The translations under genes were made by a program, and so were the position numbers. DNA of 64,000 nt from Macrolepiota albuminosa (lineage: Eukaryota; Basidiomycota; Agaricomycetes; Agaricales; Agaricaceae), in assembly GCA_027475525.1 (NCBI GenBank), contig JAMWFC010000020.1, positions 62,001 to 126,000 on the forward strand. Reading direction: 5' to 3'. The first letter of the stretch is position 1; each line of letters begins with the position of its first letter. Below the pieces are notes generated by a model. The model searched no databases and was not told where the DNA came from. It worked only from the letters and a program-made list of their open reading frames with translations. Of the stretch, positions 33,281-43,937 are shown piece by piece.

Positions 33281-33434
33281 GTGGGTTGATTGTCCTATAT
33301 AGTTATTTAGCCACTATCCTCCCTTAGTGGGAGAGACCCCTTTTACTAGCCCTCAGTGTGGGTTGATTGTCCTATATAGTTATTTAGCCACTATCCTCCC
33401 TTAGTGGGAGAGACCCCTTTTACTAGCCCTCAGT
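33281..33434. repeat. Exact 77-bp tandem duplication (likely assembly artefact)
   Basis: Copies 33281-33357 and 33358-33434, inside the hAT-like element, read as identical. Confidence 0.9.
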
Positions 33435-33525
33435 TTTTTTACCAAAGACTGAGGGTACGTTACTTTACCTTCCACTTACCCTAGCCCATACTTACATTTG
33501 ACCTGTAGCATTAAGACTTACTTCG

Positions 33526-33679
33526 TATTACAGAGAGGAGGCTTGCAGCAAATGCTAAAAGCTGTAGAAGCTACTATAAGTGAGTCTTCTAGTCCAATAG
33601 TTTATTACAGAGAGGAGGCTTGCAGCAAATGCTAAAAGCTGTAGAAGCTACTATAAGTGAGTCTTCTAGTCCAATAGTT
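33526..33679. repeat. Exact 77-bp tandem duplication (likely assembly artefact)
   Basis: Copies 33526-33602 and 33603-33679 inside the hAT-like element, only about 90 bp from the previous pair. Confidence 0.9.
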
Positions 33680-34360
33680 CATAACATATACTGAATTTAT
33701 AAATATAAAAATAAGTCATTCATTAGTACACGAAATCCAAAGTACAATGAAAATAATCTCAAACTCGTGAAATGTTCCCCTAAGGCAGTAGTTGGGGCTG
33801 CATGTTGGGTACTTGGGTAGGGCTATTGAATATCTATGTTCATTGTCAGGGAGGAGGTTGATAAGTATGAGGGTATAGAGGTATGGAGGTTTAAAGGTAT
33901 GGCGGTACGGAGGTATGGAGCTATGGAAGGTGAGGTCAACAGTAGATTGGAGATCTCGGGAGGTGCTATTTTGGTAAATAGAAGCATGACCGTACAACCT
34001 CCTGACGTCTTAGGGTACTTACTGTAAGCACAGATAACCCCCCTAAAGTGCCATCAAGAAGCACGAAGTGTCCTGCCTTAGGTGGTGGCTACAGGGTGCT
34101 AAAAGTCACTAAGGGGGAGCGCTAAGAGCATGGGAAAGTCGCTAAGAAAGGTGCTAAGAGGTGTGGGAAAGGGTCGCTAAGAGGTGCTAAGTGTTAGCAC
34201 CTGGAACGTGATAATAAAAAAATGAGATTGCTTAGCGGATCTAAGCACGAAAGCCAAGCCGTAGTTGCAAGGCGCTAGAGAGAGAGAGATATAGAAAACT
34301 AGAGCAGAGTCCCCTTGCTTGACACGGTCAACAAGAGGTAGTCTGTTGCGTATGGAGACC

Positions 34361-34514
34361 AAAATGTTGGGATATGATCCCTACTGCCAAATTGATTCCC
34401 TGTACTACTAACAAAAAGTAAGTATTTATAGTAAAGAAAAATGTTGGGATATGATCCCTACTGCCAAATTGATTCCCTGTACTACTAACAAAAAGTAGGT
34501 ATTTATAGTAAAGA
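34361..34514. repeat. 77-bp tandem duplication in the family A LTR
   Basis: Copies 34361-34437 and 34438-34514 with period 77 and a single difference (AAGTAAGT against AAGTAGGT). Other family A LTRs have one copy of this segment. Confidence 0.88.
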
Positions 34515-34976
34515 AAGTTAGCCGATGCTAAGAGGTTAAGCGCCGCTAGAGGGTGGTGAACTGATAAAAATGTAAGTAAATGCGGTGAATTGAATTGTAT
34601 AGTAAAAAGGTCCATAATGATGCTGTCACAGAAATACTTCATCATTTCCCTTTGTAAGCGCTGCCACTGGCTAAGAGCATTATGCCGGATTGACTGATGC
34701 CCAGTGTCTGTGTAAATGTATAGCCTTGGAGTGCAAGTGGCAAGGTGCGGCGAGGTGTCAATAGTGGTGCGAAGAATAAGTGGTGCCATAAAAAGTGGTC
34801 TGAAAGTAATTGGAGTCTGTAGCTGCAAGTTATTAGTGTAAAAATATAAGAAAAATAGCGCTGGAAGCGCTAGAGCGTGGCGCTTCTGGTGGTACTAGTG
34901 GGCCAATGTGAGGTGCGGGTATTGGTGCTATCTGTAGCCAGCCACGATGCAGGCTCATCAACGCCAATGAACCGGG

Positions 34977-37663
34977 ATCTTTTGAGGGGTTTCCTGGGGG
35001 TGGCAGGGTACCTCGCCGATGACATAGATCAAGTGCGAATTCTGATGGGGGTGCTACACTCCCTAACGGGGGACACCGTACCTTTTCAATGGGAATATAC
35101 CCATCAGAGGGCCTTCGAGGATGTGAAGCGTCTGGCAGGACAGTGTCAGGACCATAGTCGGCGACCACTGCTATATGGAGAAGGCAACCCGCCGGTTAAC
35201 ATGGTCACAGACGGGTGTGTTACCAGCATCGCAGGAGTAGTCAGCCAGGGTGAGGACTGGAAGACGGCTGTAGTGGCCGCGTTCTTCTCCGCGAAGCTGA
35301 ACTTGGCCCAGCAGAACTACCCGGTCCACGAAATTGAGATGCTGGCCAGAGTGGAAACCATGATGCGCCACAGAGACATCTTGCAGGGTGTGAAATTTCG
35401 TTGGTTCACGGACCATAAGGGTCTGGTTCACCTGGTAGGGCAGAAGAACTTGTTGGGAAAACAGGCACGTTGGATGGAGAGGATAGCGGAATTTGATTTT
35501 GAAATCGTGTATGTCCCGGGGTCGGAGAACATTTTGTCTGACGCCCTATCCCGCTTGTATTCCAATGAACAGCCGGGCACGGTGCGGGCCAGGAGCGAGT
35601 ACACATATTTTGACATAATAAGCAACGATGCTCTGGACAGACAACTGGTCACGATGCCAGTACTGGTCGGCACGGAGGGCGCATCGAACCCAGCAAGAGG
35701 AACCATCCCTGGACAGCGGAAGGCAAAAACTGATACGCTCCGCTGGAGTACGAGAAGAAGAAACAAGAAAAATGGACCGGCGGCAGGGGAGGAACCCAGA
35801 GCCCAGAACGAGTTAGCCCCTGGGGTGACGCCACATTTCGCCCTGAGCGACCCTTGGAGGCGAAATGGAGGGGGGGAAGGTAACCCAAAAAATCAGAAAG
35901 CACAACCTGGAACACAAGGGCTGAGTGCAGCTGAGGAGGGACGAGGAGAAAGACTCACGATTAAGCTGCCAGCAAGAAAGAAGCAGGGATTACCTAACGT
36001 GAGAGGATCCACGGAAACGGAAGAAATGAGGCAAGATGAAAGCCTGGCAACCAGGTCACAGTGCTTGCAAGAAGAATATAAGGAACTAACTCCTCTCTCT
36101 CTGGAGGAGTTATTGAGTGCCAGGATGGATCCCATCGACATTGTGGCGTCGATAAAGGGTTGGTATCCTGAGGACAAACTATTTGCCAACATCATAGAAA
36201 ACCCAAAGGCCTACAAAAACTATGAAGTGACTGCAGATAACCTTATATATATTAAAACGGAAGGAAGGAAACTACTGTGCATACCGGCCATTATAGTGCG
36301 AGGAAGGAGCATCCGTGAGATCATTATAGCAGAAGCTCATTCGCTATTAGCTCATCTGGGTGCACGCAAGACCGTAATATATCTTCACGATCAGGTCTGG
36401 TGGAAGACAATGACTAAGGACGTGAAAGAATACTGCGACACGTGTTCCACATGCCGACGGAATAAGCCCTCAAATCAGAGACCGTACGGACTGCTTCAGC
36501 CTTTGAAAGTCCCAACACAACCATGGGAGGTAATAGGAATTGACTTCGTCGGCCCGTTGCCGGAAGCAAGAGACCGAGATGGGACTTATGATTCGAGAAC
36601 AGTAATAATAGACTTATTAACATCAATGGTCCATCTGGTACCTAGTCGAATTAATTACTCAGCATGACAGGTCACTGAACTAATATTTGATGAAGTATAC
36701 AAGCATCATGGATTACCAAGGGCAATTGTGAGCGACCGAGATTCATACTTCACTAGTACCTTCTGGACCCACCTGCACAAACTCACGGGAACCCAACTGA
36801 GAATGTCCTCAGCATATCACCCTCAGTCAGATGGATCAACAGAGAGAGCAAACCGCACGGTTGTTCAGATGATCCGACACTGCATCGGACACCAACATAA
36901 GGACTGGGCAGCCAAACTGCCGGCAATTGAGTTTGCTATTAATTCAGCCAGATCAGACAGCACGGGATATGCACCTTTTTTTCTAAACTCTGGAAGGATG
37001 CCTAGGCCCATGATATGGAATAACGCATGGGAGGGCGAGTTCCCGGGAGTAAGAGTATTCGCGCAGAGACTCAAGCTTGCCCTGATCGTGGCTCATGACT
37101 GCATCCTGGCGGCATGCATTAAGCAGACCCGCAATGCCAACAGGCAACGACAGGCAGCTCCCTTCGAAATGGGTGATATGGTGTATGTATCCACCAAGAA
37201 TTTTAGCTACCCCAAGGGGTTTTCCTGGAAGCTGATACCCAAGTATGAGGGGCCTTACCAAATTACTTAGGATTTTGGAAACAACTCCTTCCAGGTCACG
37301 ATCTCACGAAAAATGAGACAGAGAGGGATCCATGACGTATTCTATGCGGCGCTGCTCCGAATACATAAACCAAATGACGATCGACTGTTTCCTGGTCGAC
37401 TTGACGAGCAGATCGTGGAACCCAAAGCAAACGAATGGTCTGCGGAACGCATTGTGGCGCACCACGGGATATGCACCAGGGCGATGTTTGAGGTTCTCTG
37501 GAAAGCAGGGGACCGGTCCTGGATGAGTTATGAGCAAGTAAGGGACTTGAATCTTCTAAGCCCCTATTTGGAATTGGTAGGGGTTGAAAAAATTGAGGAC
37601 CTGATCGACGCCAGGAGCGGGATACCTCCCCGCGACGACCCTCAAAAATTTTTGGGCAGGTAA
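34977..37663 (+). pseudogene. E3 Pol: RNase H, integrase, chromodomain (5'-truncated)
   Basis: Begins inside the RT/RNase H junction. RNase H: VNMVTDGCVTSIAGVVSQ, NYPVHEIEMLARVETM, FTDHKGLVHL, SENILSDALSRL. After a long charged linker the integrase shows HLGARKTVIYLHDQVWW and CDTCSTCRRNKP, then core IGIDFVGPLPE, IVSDRDSYF and DGSTERANRT. A chromodomain-like end (MFEVLWKAGDRSWMSYEQV) follows. Only two stops break it: TGA at 36665-36667, where CGA is expected (a CpG transition), and TAG at 37268-37270. There is no start codon of its own because RT is deleted. Confidence 0.85.
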
Positions 37664-37800
37664 ATTTTCTAGGCTATATAGGGACCGACGAGGAGGGCGA
37701 GGAGTCCGCTCCAGACTCCTCCCTCAGTTCACCTAATCTACCTTCCTCTCAACTACCCCCTCTCGTAGCACCCAAATCCAACCCAAGTCTACACCTCTCC

Positions 37801-38691
37801 ATGGCACCACACTCAGAACGTCGCGGACCCCCCCAGGACGACGGCACTCGCAGAAACAGTCGAGCAGGCCATCATCCTTTCTTGTCCATCGACCCACTCA
37901 CCCAGATGATCTTACTGTTTGATCCAGAAAACCCAGACAACCCGTTGTGCATACACCCCTTACAAATTCAGATGTACATCGAGTTCGACTTGGAGGTGCG
38001 ACAGACTCAGGGCTGGCCTCGATCTCCTTTACCCTTAGGGTATAGTCCTTTCGCTGCTATTCTGAATCTGGCCTGTCCGGAAACAGAGTGCAAATACCAC
38101 TTAGCTGAATACTGTCCCGCTACCCACGAGTGGAGTAAAGTTAAGACTCCGTTTCCCAATGGCCTGCTCCCTACCAATTATGTGGACCCTCGTCTCGACC
38201 TCCTCATTACTCTTGGGTTCATCTCCAAACAAGGAAACGTAGATAAGCAGACGGTGGAGGACGCCGTGCGAGCCTGGCGAGCTCCCTCCAGTGAACGGGT
38301 ACAGCGAACCAAACAATTTCACCTTCGCCAATCTCATACCCATCCTTATGCCCGATTCCAGGCAGTTCGGCGGGCCTACCCATCTATTCGGGAAGAGATA
38401 GCGCTAGCTGGGCCAGGGCCTTCCACAACCATCCAGAGGGACCGACAGGTCACTGCTCGACCTCTCAAGTCTCCTTCACACCCTTTACTTCCCTCCGCCG
38501 TAACAGCTAAAGGCTTAGTCATCAAATCTCTCGATCCTAAGGGAAAGGGCAAGGCATGCGAGGACGACCCCAATGATGAGGTCATGGGCATGGAAATTGA
38601 TGATGCAGGACCACGTCAACACGACAACATAGACGCGGAAGGGGAGCTCGAAGACTTTCCCAATGAGTCTGGCGCATCCGCCTCTAAATGA
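37801..38691 (+). CDS. E3 extra open frame between pol and the 3' LTR
   Basis: An intact 296-aa frame from an ATG (MAPHSERRGPPQDD) 137 bp after the pol stop and 107 bp before the 3' LTR, where envelope-like genes lie in some retroelements. It has no signal peptide or membrane segment, so it is not a typical envelope. Residues 91-105 (ACPETECKYHLAEYC) give C-x4-C-x2-H-x4-C, a possible zinc site. The C-terminal third is basic, then acidic. It has survived while pol collected stops and a large deletion. Function unknown; nucleic-acid binding or a relocated Gag-like role are possibilities. Confidence 0.7.
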   Translation: MAPHSERRGPPQDDGTRRNSRAGHHPFLSIDPLTQMILLFDPENPDNPLCIHPLQIQMYIEFDLEVRQTQGWPRSPLPLGYSPFAAILNLACPETECKYHLAEYCPATHEWSKVKTPFPNGLLPTNYVDPRLDLLITLGFISKQGNVDKQTVEDAVRAWRAPSSERVQRTKQFHLRQSHTHPYARFQAVRRAYPSIREEIALAGPGPSTTIQRDRQVTARPLKSPSHPLLPSAVTAKGLVIKSLDPKGKGKACEDDPNDEVMGMEIDDAGPRQHDNIDAEGELEDFPNESGASASK

Positions 38692-38797
38692 GTGGTTCCC
38701 GCCAAACGCACGAGATACAACGATTCATTCTAAGACTCATTCTTTATTTACTATTTTAAAAGTCGTCTGGTACGTACACACCGACTTGGAGGGCGGA

Positions 38798-39019
38798 TGT
38801 AACGGATACGTGACCCCGTCACTTAGTCGGCCTTGGTTATCTATTTTACCGCTGGGCTACCGGTAGATCCCCAGCCGCTCCCGTGTTCTCCTGAGAGTAT
38901 AAAAGACCCTATGTAGTAGAGTAGGGTAGGTTTTGCAACTTAGAACTTACACCAGTTCTTTCCCGCAAGACATAAGCTGTGTGACCGTACTTTGCCTATT
39001 CAGGTAGACTACCGTTACA
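38798..39019 (+). repeat. E3 3' LTR
   Basis: 222 bp, partner of 31140-31361, followed by the target duplication ACAAC. Confidence 0.92.
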
Positions 39020-39049
39020 ACAACGAAGATCAAAATCCATGTGACGAAG

Positions 39050-39304
39050 TGTAAGCGTACTGCTTACAAGCGCTTACAAGCAGATTAGGGGTTGGGGATT
39101 GGGGAGAATTAGGGGCTGGGGATTGGGGATTAGGGAGATCGAAGGGGATTAAGGACGCGATTGGTTGGGAGGTTTCAAACCTTACTGCAATCGAGTATAA
39201 ATAGGGGGGTGGTAGTAGGTGTATAGGCAGAAAATCTTTTGAATACATCTCGTTTCAGTTTATTGCACGCGTCTCAGTGAAGACAGATATACCATCTGCT
39301 TACA
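39050..39304 (+). repeat. E4 5' LTR
   Basis: 255 bp with a TATAAATA box near 39195 and a purine-rich repeated stretch (GGGGATTGGGGA) at 39085-39145. Diverged from the partner at 49041-49299. Confidence 0.9.
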
Positions 39305-39574
39305 CTTTTTTTAAACTCTAATGAGTGCATCCTACTACCTACATGGGCCTCGGACATCTGCAAATTTCGAGCTTGGGACGTCTGCGAAGTTTTGGGGATT
39401 GGTGAAGTGACGTGAGGTGTATTAGGCGTGTTGGGGGGGAAGACGTTTATTCGATCGGTTCGCCACCGACTTTTGGAATCAGTATAAAAGGGACAGGGTG
39501 TATCTAAGACTCACAAAGTCAGCCTGGCTCGTACTCGTGCTCAAGCCCAACGCGTTTCTCATTCTCGTTCTCAC

Positions 39575-40254
39575 TTGTTTCCTCATGCTCGTCCTCAGTC
39601 ATCTTCACGCCCGCCATTTACCGCAGTGAATTCATCGTCATCGGATTCTGAAGAGGATTTTCCAAACACATCGTCTCTGATCTCAGTTATGTCCAAGACC
39701 GGACTCGCCGCATACATGGCCGAGGTCACTCAGATTTCGGCTAGTCATGCCCCGATTATTGGCAGGGGATCCATTGGTCTGCGTCAGCTTGATGCTTTAA
39801 ACGTTTTTTTAGTCACAAGGGGGTAAAGGAGGAAGATCGAGTGGAGAGAGTCATGTACAACATCGATTCGTCGGATGTCAGAGCGTGGGTCAAGGAAAAT
39901 GAAGAGGAGCTGAAGAAACTCACGTTTTCGGTCTTCATGGCACGTCTAAGGAGTTTGGTTTTGGCAACGGACTGGGCTTGGGAGGTCGCACAGGGATTGA
40001 CTCTTAAACAGAGGGATGAGGAGGACTTTAGGGAGTGGGCCTGCAATTTGAGGGAGGCGAATGACACGCTAAGCACTTATACCCGGTTTTATATTTCCCC
40101 GGAACGTATGCGCGACCACTTGTTACTGCATTGCCAGGACGATTTGCAACGAGAGTATTCTCTTTTGAACAAGGAGGGCTGTTTGGATGGCATCAAGGAT
40201 TTTCATGCTTGGCTTCAGGCAGTGTCGGATTTGGATGTGGTGCTCAGGGGGCGT
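39575..40254 (+). pseudogene. E4 Gag, first part (interrupted)
   Basis: Two frames (39575-39826 and 39841-40254) form a gag-like protein with a Ser-rich start and the helical capsid-type segment LKKLTFSVFMARLRSLVLA and DEEDFREWACNLREAND. A frameshift separates them at about 39830. The second is cut at 40254 by the family A element. Gag resumes at 44923. Confidence 0.75.
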
Positions 40255-41239
40255 TGATGAGCCTGCATCGTGGCTGGCTACAGATCGCACCAATACCCGC
40301 ACCTCATATAGGCCCACTAGTACCACCAGAAGCGCCACGCTCTAGCGCTTCCAGCGCTATTTTTCTCATATTTTTACACTAATAACTCGCAGCTACAGAC
40401 TCCAATTACTCTCAGACCACTTTTTATAGCACCACTTATTCTTCGCACCACTATTGACACCTTGCCGCACCTTGCCACTTGCACTCCGAGGCTACACATT
40501 TACACAGACACTTGGCATCAGTCAATCCGGCATAATGCTCTTAGCCAGTGGCAGCGCTTACAAAGGGAAATGATGAAGTATTTCCGTGACAGCATCATTA
40601 TGGACCTTTTTACTATACAATTCAATTCACCACATTTACTTACATTTTTATCAGTTCACCACCCTCTAGCGGCGCTTAACCTCTTAGCGTCGGCTAACTT
40701 TCTTTACTATAAATACCTACTTTTTGTTAGTAGTACAGGGAATCAATTTGGCAGTAGGGATCGTATCCCAACATTTTGGTCTCCATACGCAACAGACTAC
40801 CTCTTGTTGACCGTGTCAAGCAAGGGGACTCTGCTCTAGTTTTCTATATCTCTCTCTCTCTAGCGCCTTGCAACTACGGCTTGGCTTTCGTGCTTAGATC
40901 CGCTAAGCAATCTCATCCTTTTATTATCACGTTCTAGGTGCTAACACTTAGCGCCTCTTAGCGACCCTTTCCCGCACCTCTTAGCGCCTTCCTTAGCGAC
41001 TTTCCCACGCTCTTAGCGCTCCCCCTTAGCGACTTTTAGCGCACTGTAGCCACGTTTTGGAGCCATACGCAAGTGCCTCCAATTACCCACTTTCCTTGCC
41101 ACCAACCTCTTGCCTACCGTGTGTTCTCTGGGACCTGTCCAGGACTCTCTCACACACTTAGCACGCCCAAAGCTATATTGGCTAAGTAGCTGCACTAGTG
41201 ATAGTCCACGCAGCGCCCAGCTCGATTTGGGCGTCATCA
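40255..41239 (+). repeat. Family A 5' LTR
   Basis: 985 bp. The right half carries a dense array of TTAGCGCC and TTAGCGAC words (about 40950-41045). Confidence 0.93.
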
Positions 41240-41422
41240 TATTGGAGCCCACCACGAGGATATCTTAGGACAGATTCCGCCAGAAACCCACCTCTAGAGT
41301 AGCTAGCTGCTAGCGCAGTTGGCAACCTTACCACAGTTTCCTGGTGCCTTGCTGCACCCCCTTTACAACATTTTTGATATACGCTTGCCACTTGCCGTGG
41401 CTACTACTTGCCGATTATCCCC

Positions 41423-43465
41423 ATGCGGACTCTTGCTACTCCTACTATGAGCCAAGCACCGCTCCTTTATATGCCCAGTCGGAATCACTTTGCTGCACCC
41501 AAATGGGATGAAGCCAACCCACGCGAGTTACCCCAGTACTTCCAAGAACTAGAGCACCTTTTCCGTGATTGTGGTGTTACCGACAATGTCCAAATGAAGA
41601 ATTACGCTATCCGTTATGTCTCCTACAACACCGCAGAATGTTGGACAGGTTTACCAGAATTTGCCACCTTAGCACCTGCGTCTAGCGCTTCCCCAGACCC
41701 TTTAGCACCTGGCCAATCTAGCTACCAAGATTGGAAGACAGCAGTAATCAATTTATATCCTGGCGCAGAAGAATCCACCCATTATAGGCTTAGCGACCTC
41801 CAGCAGCTAGTACAGGACACCTTTGCCACTGGCCTGCACACTCTCAGCACATTCTCTACCTATTACCGTGACTTCCAACGCATTTCTAAATGGCTCCGAC
41901 AACATGGCAAACTATATATAAATGAAGAACGTCGCTTATTTCAGCAGGGTATTCCAACCTCCTTTTGGACAAAAATAGCACGTCGCCTAGAGATTCTCCT
42001 ACCAATGGACCATCCCGATGAGCTCTATGACATTGATCAGGTCTTTAAAGCAGGCAAATGGGTACTCACTGGTACCGCTACTAGTGCCAGCACTCTCAGT
42101 CCCCTTAGCGTCTCCAGCATCTCCAGCACCTCCAGCTCTTTTAGCACTCATTCTGGAGGTTTTCCTAGCACTCCCACAGTAACCCAAGCGCTAAATGTTA
42201 GCGCTTCCGATGACTATAAAGACCTAGAAACTCAGGTCAATGCTGCCGTCGCCACTGCTATGTTGCCAATTGAAAATTGGCTTGCTGCTACATTAGCAAA
42301 TAGCCAGCTCCAGGACTCACCATCAGAAGCATATATAGAGGAGATTTACTATTTTGGACCTGATCAGGACGCCAAGGAACCCCCTCAGCAGGAGTTTATA
42401 GGACTATCACGCCAGGAACGTATCGCTCAGATAGAACATGAACTTGCAATACTACGAGGAGAAATTGCCACACCAGAAACTACTCCAACTCTTAGCACCC
42501 CCTCGCCAATGTCTAGCGCCACTCTTAGCACCTCCAGCACCAGCCTTAGCGCTAAATCTAGGGCACCAGAAGCGACGCAATCCATGGTTTCTCAATCCAA
42601 GTCTCAGAGCACCTCCAACGTTAACTTAGCCATTGTCGACAATTCCATTGCCGTACCTCTTAGCGCATTGTCTAGCGCTCCTCCAGCACTGCCTAGCGCC
42701 TCTCCAGAACCTCCTAGCGCCTCCCTTGACACTCCTATGAAAGCTCAATCTGAAGTTCCCAACGTCACTGCTGATCTCGCTGTCATTGAGGACAGCTCTA
42801 GTATTCCTCTTAGCGCACCTTTTAAATCTAGCTGTTTGCCCCCTAGCGCTCCACCAGGCCTTAGCGCACCACCTAGCACCTCCTCAGCATTCCCTAGCGC
42901 CTCTCCAGAACACCTTAGCACCTTCTATGAAGACTCAGTTCCTGTTAACGCAAACTCTAGCACCATGACATTAGCGCCACCTATCTTGCCACCATGCAAT
43001 CACCTGCCTACTAGCTACCTCCAGCCCATAGCGCCAGCTCTTAGCGCTCCTCAGAGGCAGTTTGGGACAAATTCCTTGGCGACATTTCGAGTTTTTGAGC
43101 TAGAAGCTCCTCAACAAGTGACGGATCATATTATGACAACACGAGTTACAGCAACAATTAAAGAACTCTGCGGTATAGCTCCCAGCTCAAGCGCACCAAC
43201 AGGCACTGTCTTAGCACCTTCTGATGATACAGGCGCTACCATTAGCGCTCCCTTTAGCGCTTTCAGCTTGGGCAATAATCACTACTACTACGACCTCTCT
43301 GAACTTGCATTTACTGGCGACGTTTTTACGTGTTTCCTCAATAGTACCTCTACCACACCTTGCAGCGCTACTCTTAGCGCCCATATAGCCTCCAAAGGAC
43401 CACTAGGAATCCCAAAGAAGGCGCTAACACCAGCGCTTGCCGACGTTATTTCAGAAAATGGATAA
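41423..43465 (+). CDS. Family A Gag-like protein
   Basis: A 680-aa frame from the ATG at 41423 (MRTLATPTMSQ). Residues 20-210 resemble a capsid of Agaricomycete Ty3 elements: FAAPKWDEANPRELPQYFQE, AIRYVSYNTAECWTGLPEF, YRDFQRISKWLRQHG. The rest is Ser/Ala/Pro-rich with many Leu-Ser-Ala units encoded by CTTAGCGC. No CCHC knuckle and no protease motif was seen. The frame is intact in an element without enzymes, so the protein is probably needed in cis for packaging. The element's 3' part contains a 77-bp duplication (43539-43692) after the stop. Confidence 0.82.
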   Translation: MRTLATPTMSQAPLLYMPSRNHFAAPKWDEANPRELPQYFQELEHLFRDCGVTDNVQMKNYAIRYVSYNTAECWTGLPEFATLAPASSASPDPLAPGQSSYQDWKTAVINLYPGAEESTHYRLSDLQQLVQDTFATGLHTLSTFSTYYRDFQRISKWLRQHGKLYINEERRLFQQGIPTSFWTKIARRLEILLPMDHPDELYDIDQVFKAGKWVLTGTATSASTLSPLSVSSISSTSSSFSTHSGGFPSTPTVTQALNVSASDDYKDLETQVNAAVATAMLPIENWLAATLANSQLQDSPSEAYIEEIYYFGPDQDAKEPPQQEFIGLSRQERIAQIEHELAILRGEIATPETTPTLSTPSPMSSATLSTSSTSLSAKSRAPEATQSMVSQSKSQSTSNVNLAIVDNSIAVPLSALSSAPPALPSASPEPPSASLDTPMKAQSEVPNVTADLAVIEDSSSIPLSAPFKSSCLPPSAPPGLSAPPSTSSAFPSASPEHLSTFYEDSVPVNANSSTMTLAPPILPPCNHLPTSYLQPIAPALSAPQRQFGTNSLATFRVFELEAPQQVTDHIMTTRVTATIKELCGIAPSSSAPTGTVLAPSDDTGATISAPFSAFSLGNNHYYYDLSELAFTGDVFTCFLNSTSTTPCSATLSAHIASKGPLGIPKKALTPALADVISENG

Positions 43466-43538
43466 AAGTACAAAAACATTGATATTTTGCTAAGTCGTCT
43501 TTCTTGAATCATCTTTTTGTTAGCCTTCTTACTATACA

Positions 43539-43692
43539 TTCATAGACAATCTTTGCCACTACCTATACTGAATTTTGTTGCCAAGATCACTACAAGTTTG
43601 CTACATACTTGACCCTTCATAGACAATCTTTGCCACTACCTATACTGAATTTTGTTGCCAAGATCACTACAAGTTTGCTACATACTTGACCC
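43539..43692. repeat. Exact 77-bp tandem duplication (likely assembly artefact)
   Basis: Copies 43539-43615 and 43616-43692 in the 3' non-coding part of the family A element. Confidence 0.9.
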
Positions 43693-43937
43693 TTGAGTTA
43701 TCTTTCATTTTTGCATGCGTTGTTATACTTTTTGTTTATTCTTAATCTTTTTCGTATTTCAGCTCTGAGTTTCTAACGTTTTTAGCACCACTATACCTTG
43801 CCAACATCGCCAGCTTCTAGCGCACCTTAGCACCTACATTCCCCTTCTTGCCGACTACTTGTTCAATTGCTGACTTTCAGACTAGCGACCCTTGGAAAAA
43901 GTGACTGAGGACAGTCAGCATTTTAGTTGGGGGGAGA

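Larger units (their letters stand above)
32354..34084. mobile_element. Non-autonomous hAT-like DNA transposon
   Basis: 1731 bp as assembled. Terminal inverted repeats of 76 bp (32354-32429 and 34009-34084, roughly 80% identical) start CACC and share GCTTCTTGATGGCACTTTAG. The 8-bp target duplication GTGGCTAC (32346-32353 and 34085-34092) fits the hAT pattern nTnnnnAn. No transposase frame is present. Subterminal repeats lie inside both ends: about seven GAGGT words at 32488-32565 and several GGTATGG words at 33870-33930. Two 77-bp duplications inside it are probably artefacts, so the true length may be about 1577 bp. Confidence 0.82.
32160..34960 (-). mobile_element. Family A LTR inside E3, interrupted by a hAT-like element
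   Basis: Minus-orientation copy of the family A LTR in two pieces, 32160-32353 and 34093-34960. The flanking 4-mers are CCGC (left) and ACGC (right) and do not match. The left flank is gag and the right flank is RNase H of E3, so about 2 kb of E3 is missing between them. This fits recombination between two LTRs inserted at different points of E3, not a simple solo LTR. Confidence 0.8.
31140..39019 (+). mobile_element. E3: Ty3/gypsy element with internal deletion and nested insertions
   Basis: 222-bp LTRs (31140-31361 and 38798-39019) with three differences noted, ends TGTAACG and GTTACA or ATTACA, and target duplication ACAAC (31135-31139 and 39020-39024). Internal order: gag N-terminus, a family A LTR holding a hAT-like element (32160-34960), then RNase H, integrase and chromodomain, and an extra open frame (37801-38691) in the position of an envelope gene. 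Gag C-terminus, protease and most of RT are missing at the LTR. It sits in gene X copy B. The PPT is the purine run before 38798. No self-priming match was found. Confidence 0.92.

Noticed and set aside
33281..33679. Tandem repeats in the hAT-like element as functional subterminal repeats
   Set aside because: Both have a period of exactly 77 bp with two copies, like four others in unrelated DNA, so an assembly origin is more likely.
40462..40839. 125-aa open frame in the family A LTR, repeated at 44145-44522
   Set aside because: It lies entirely within the LTR, has no domain, and is broken or altered in the related LTRs at 7747-8730 and 34093-34960.
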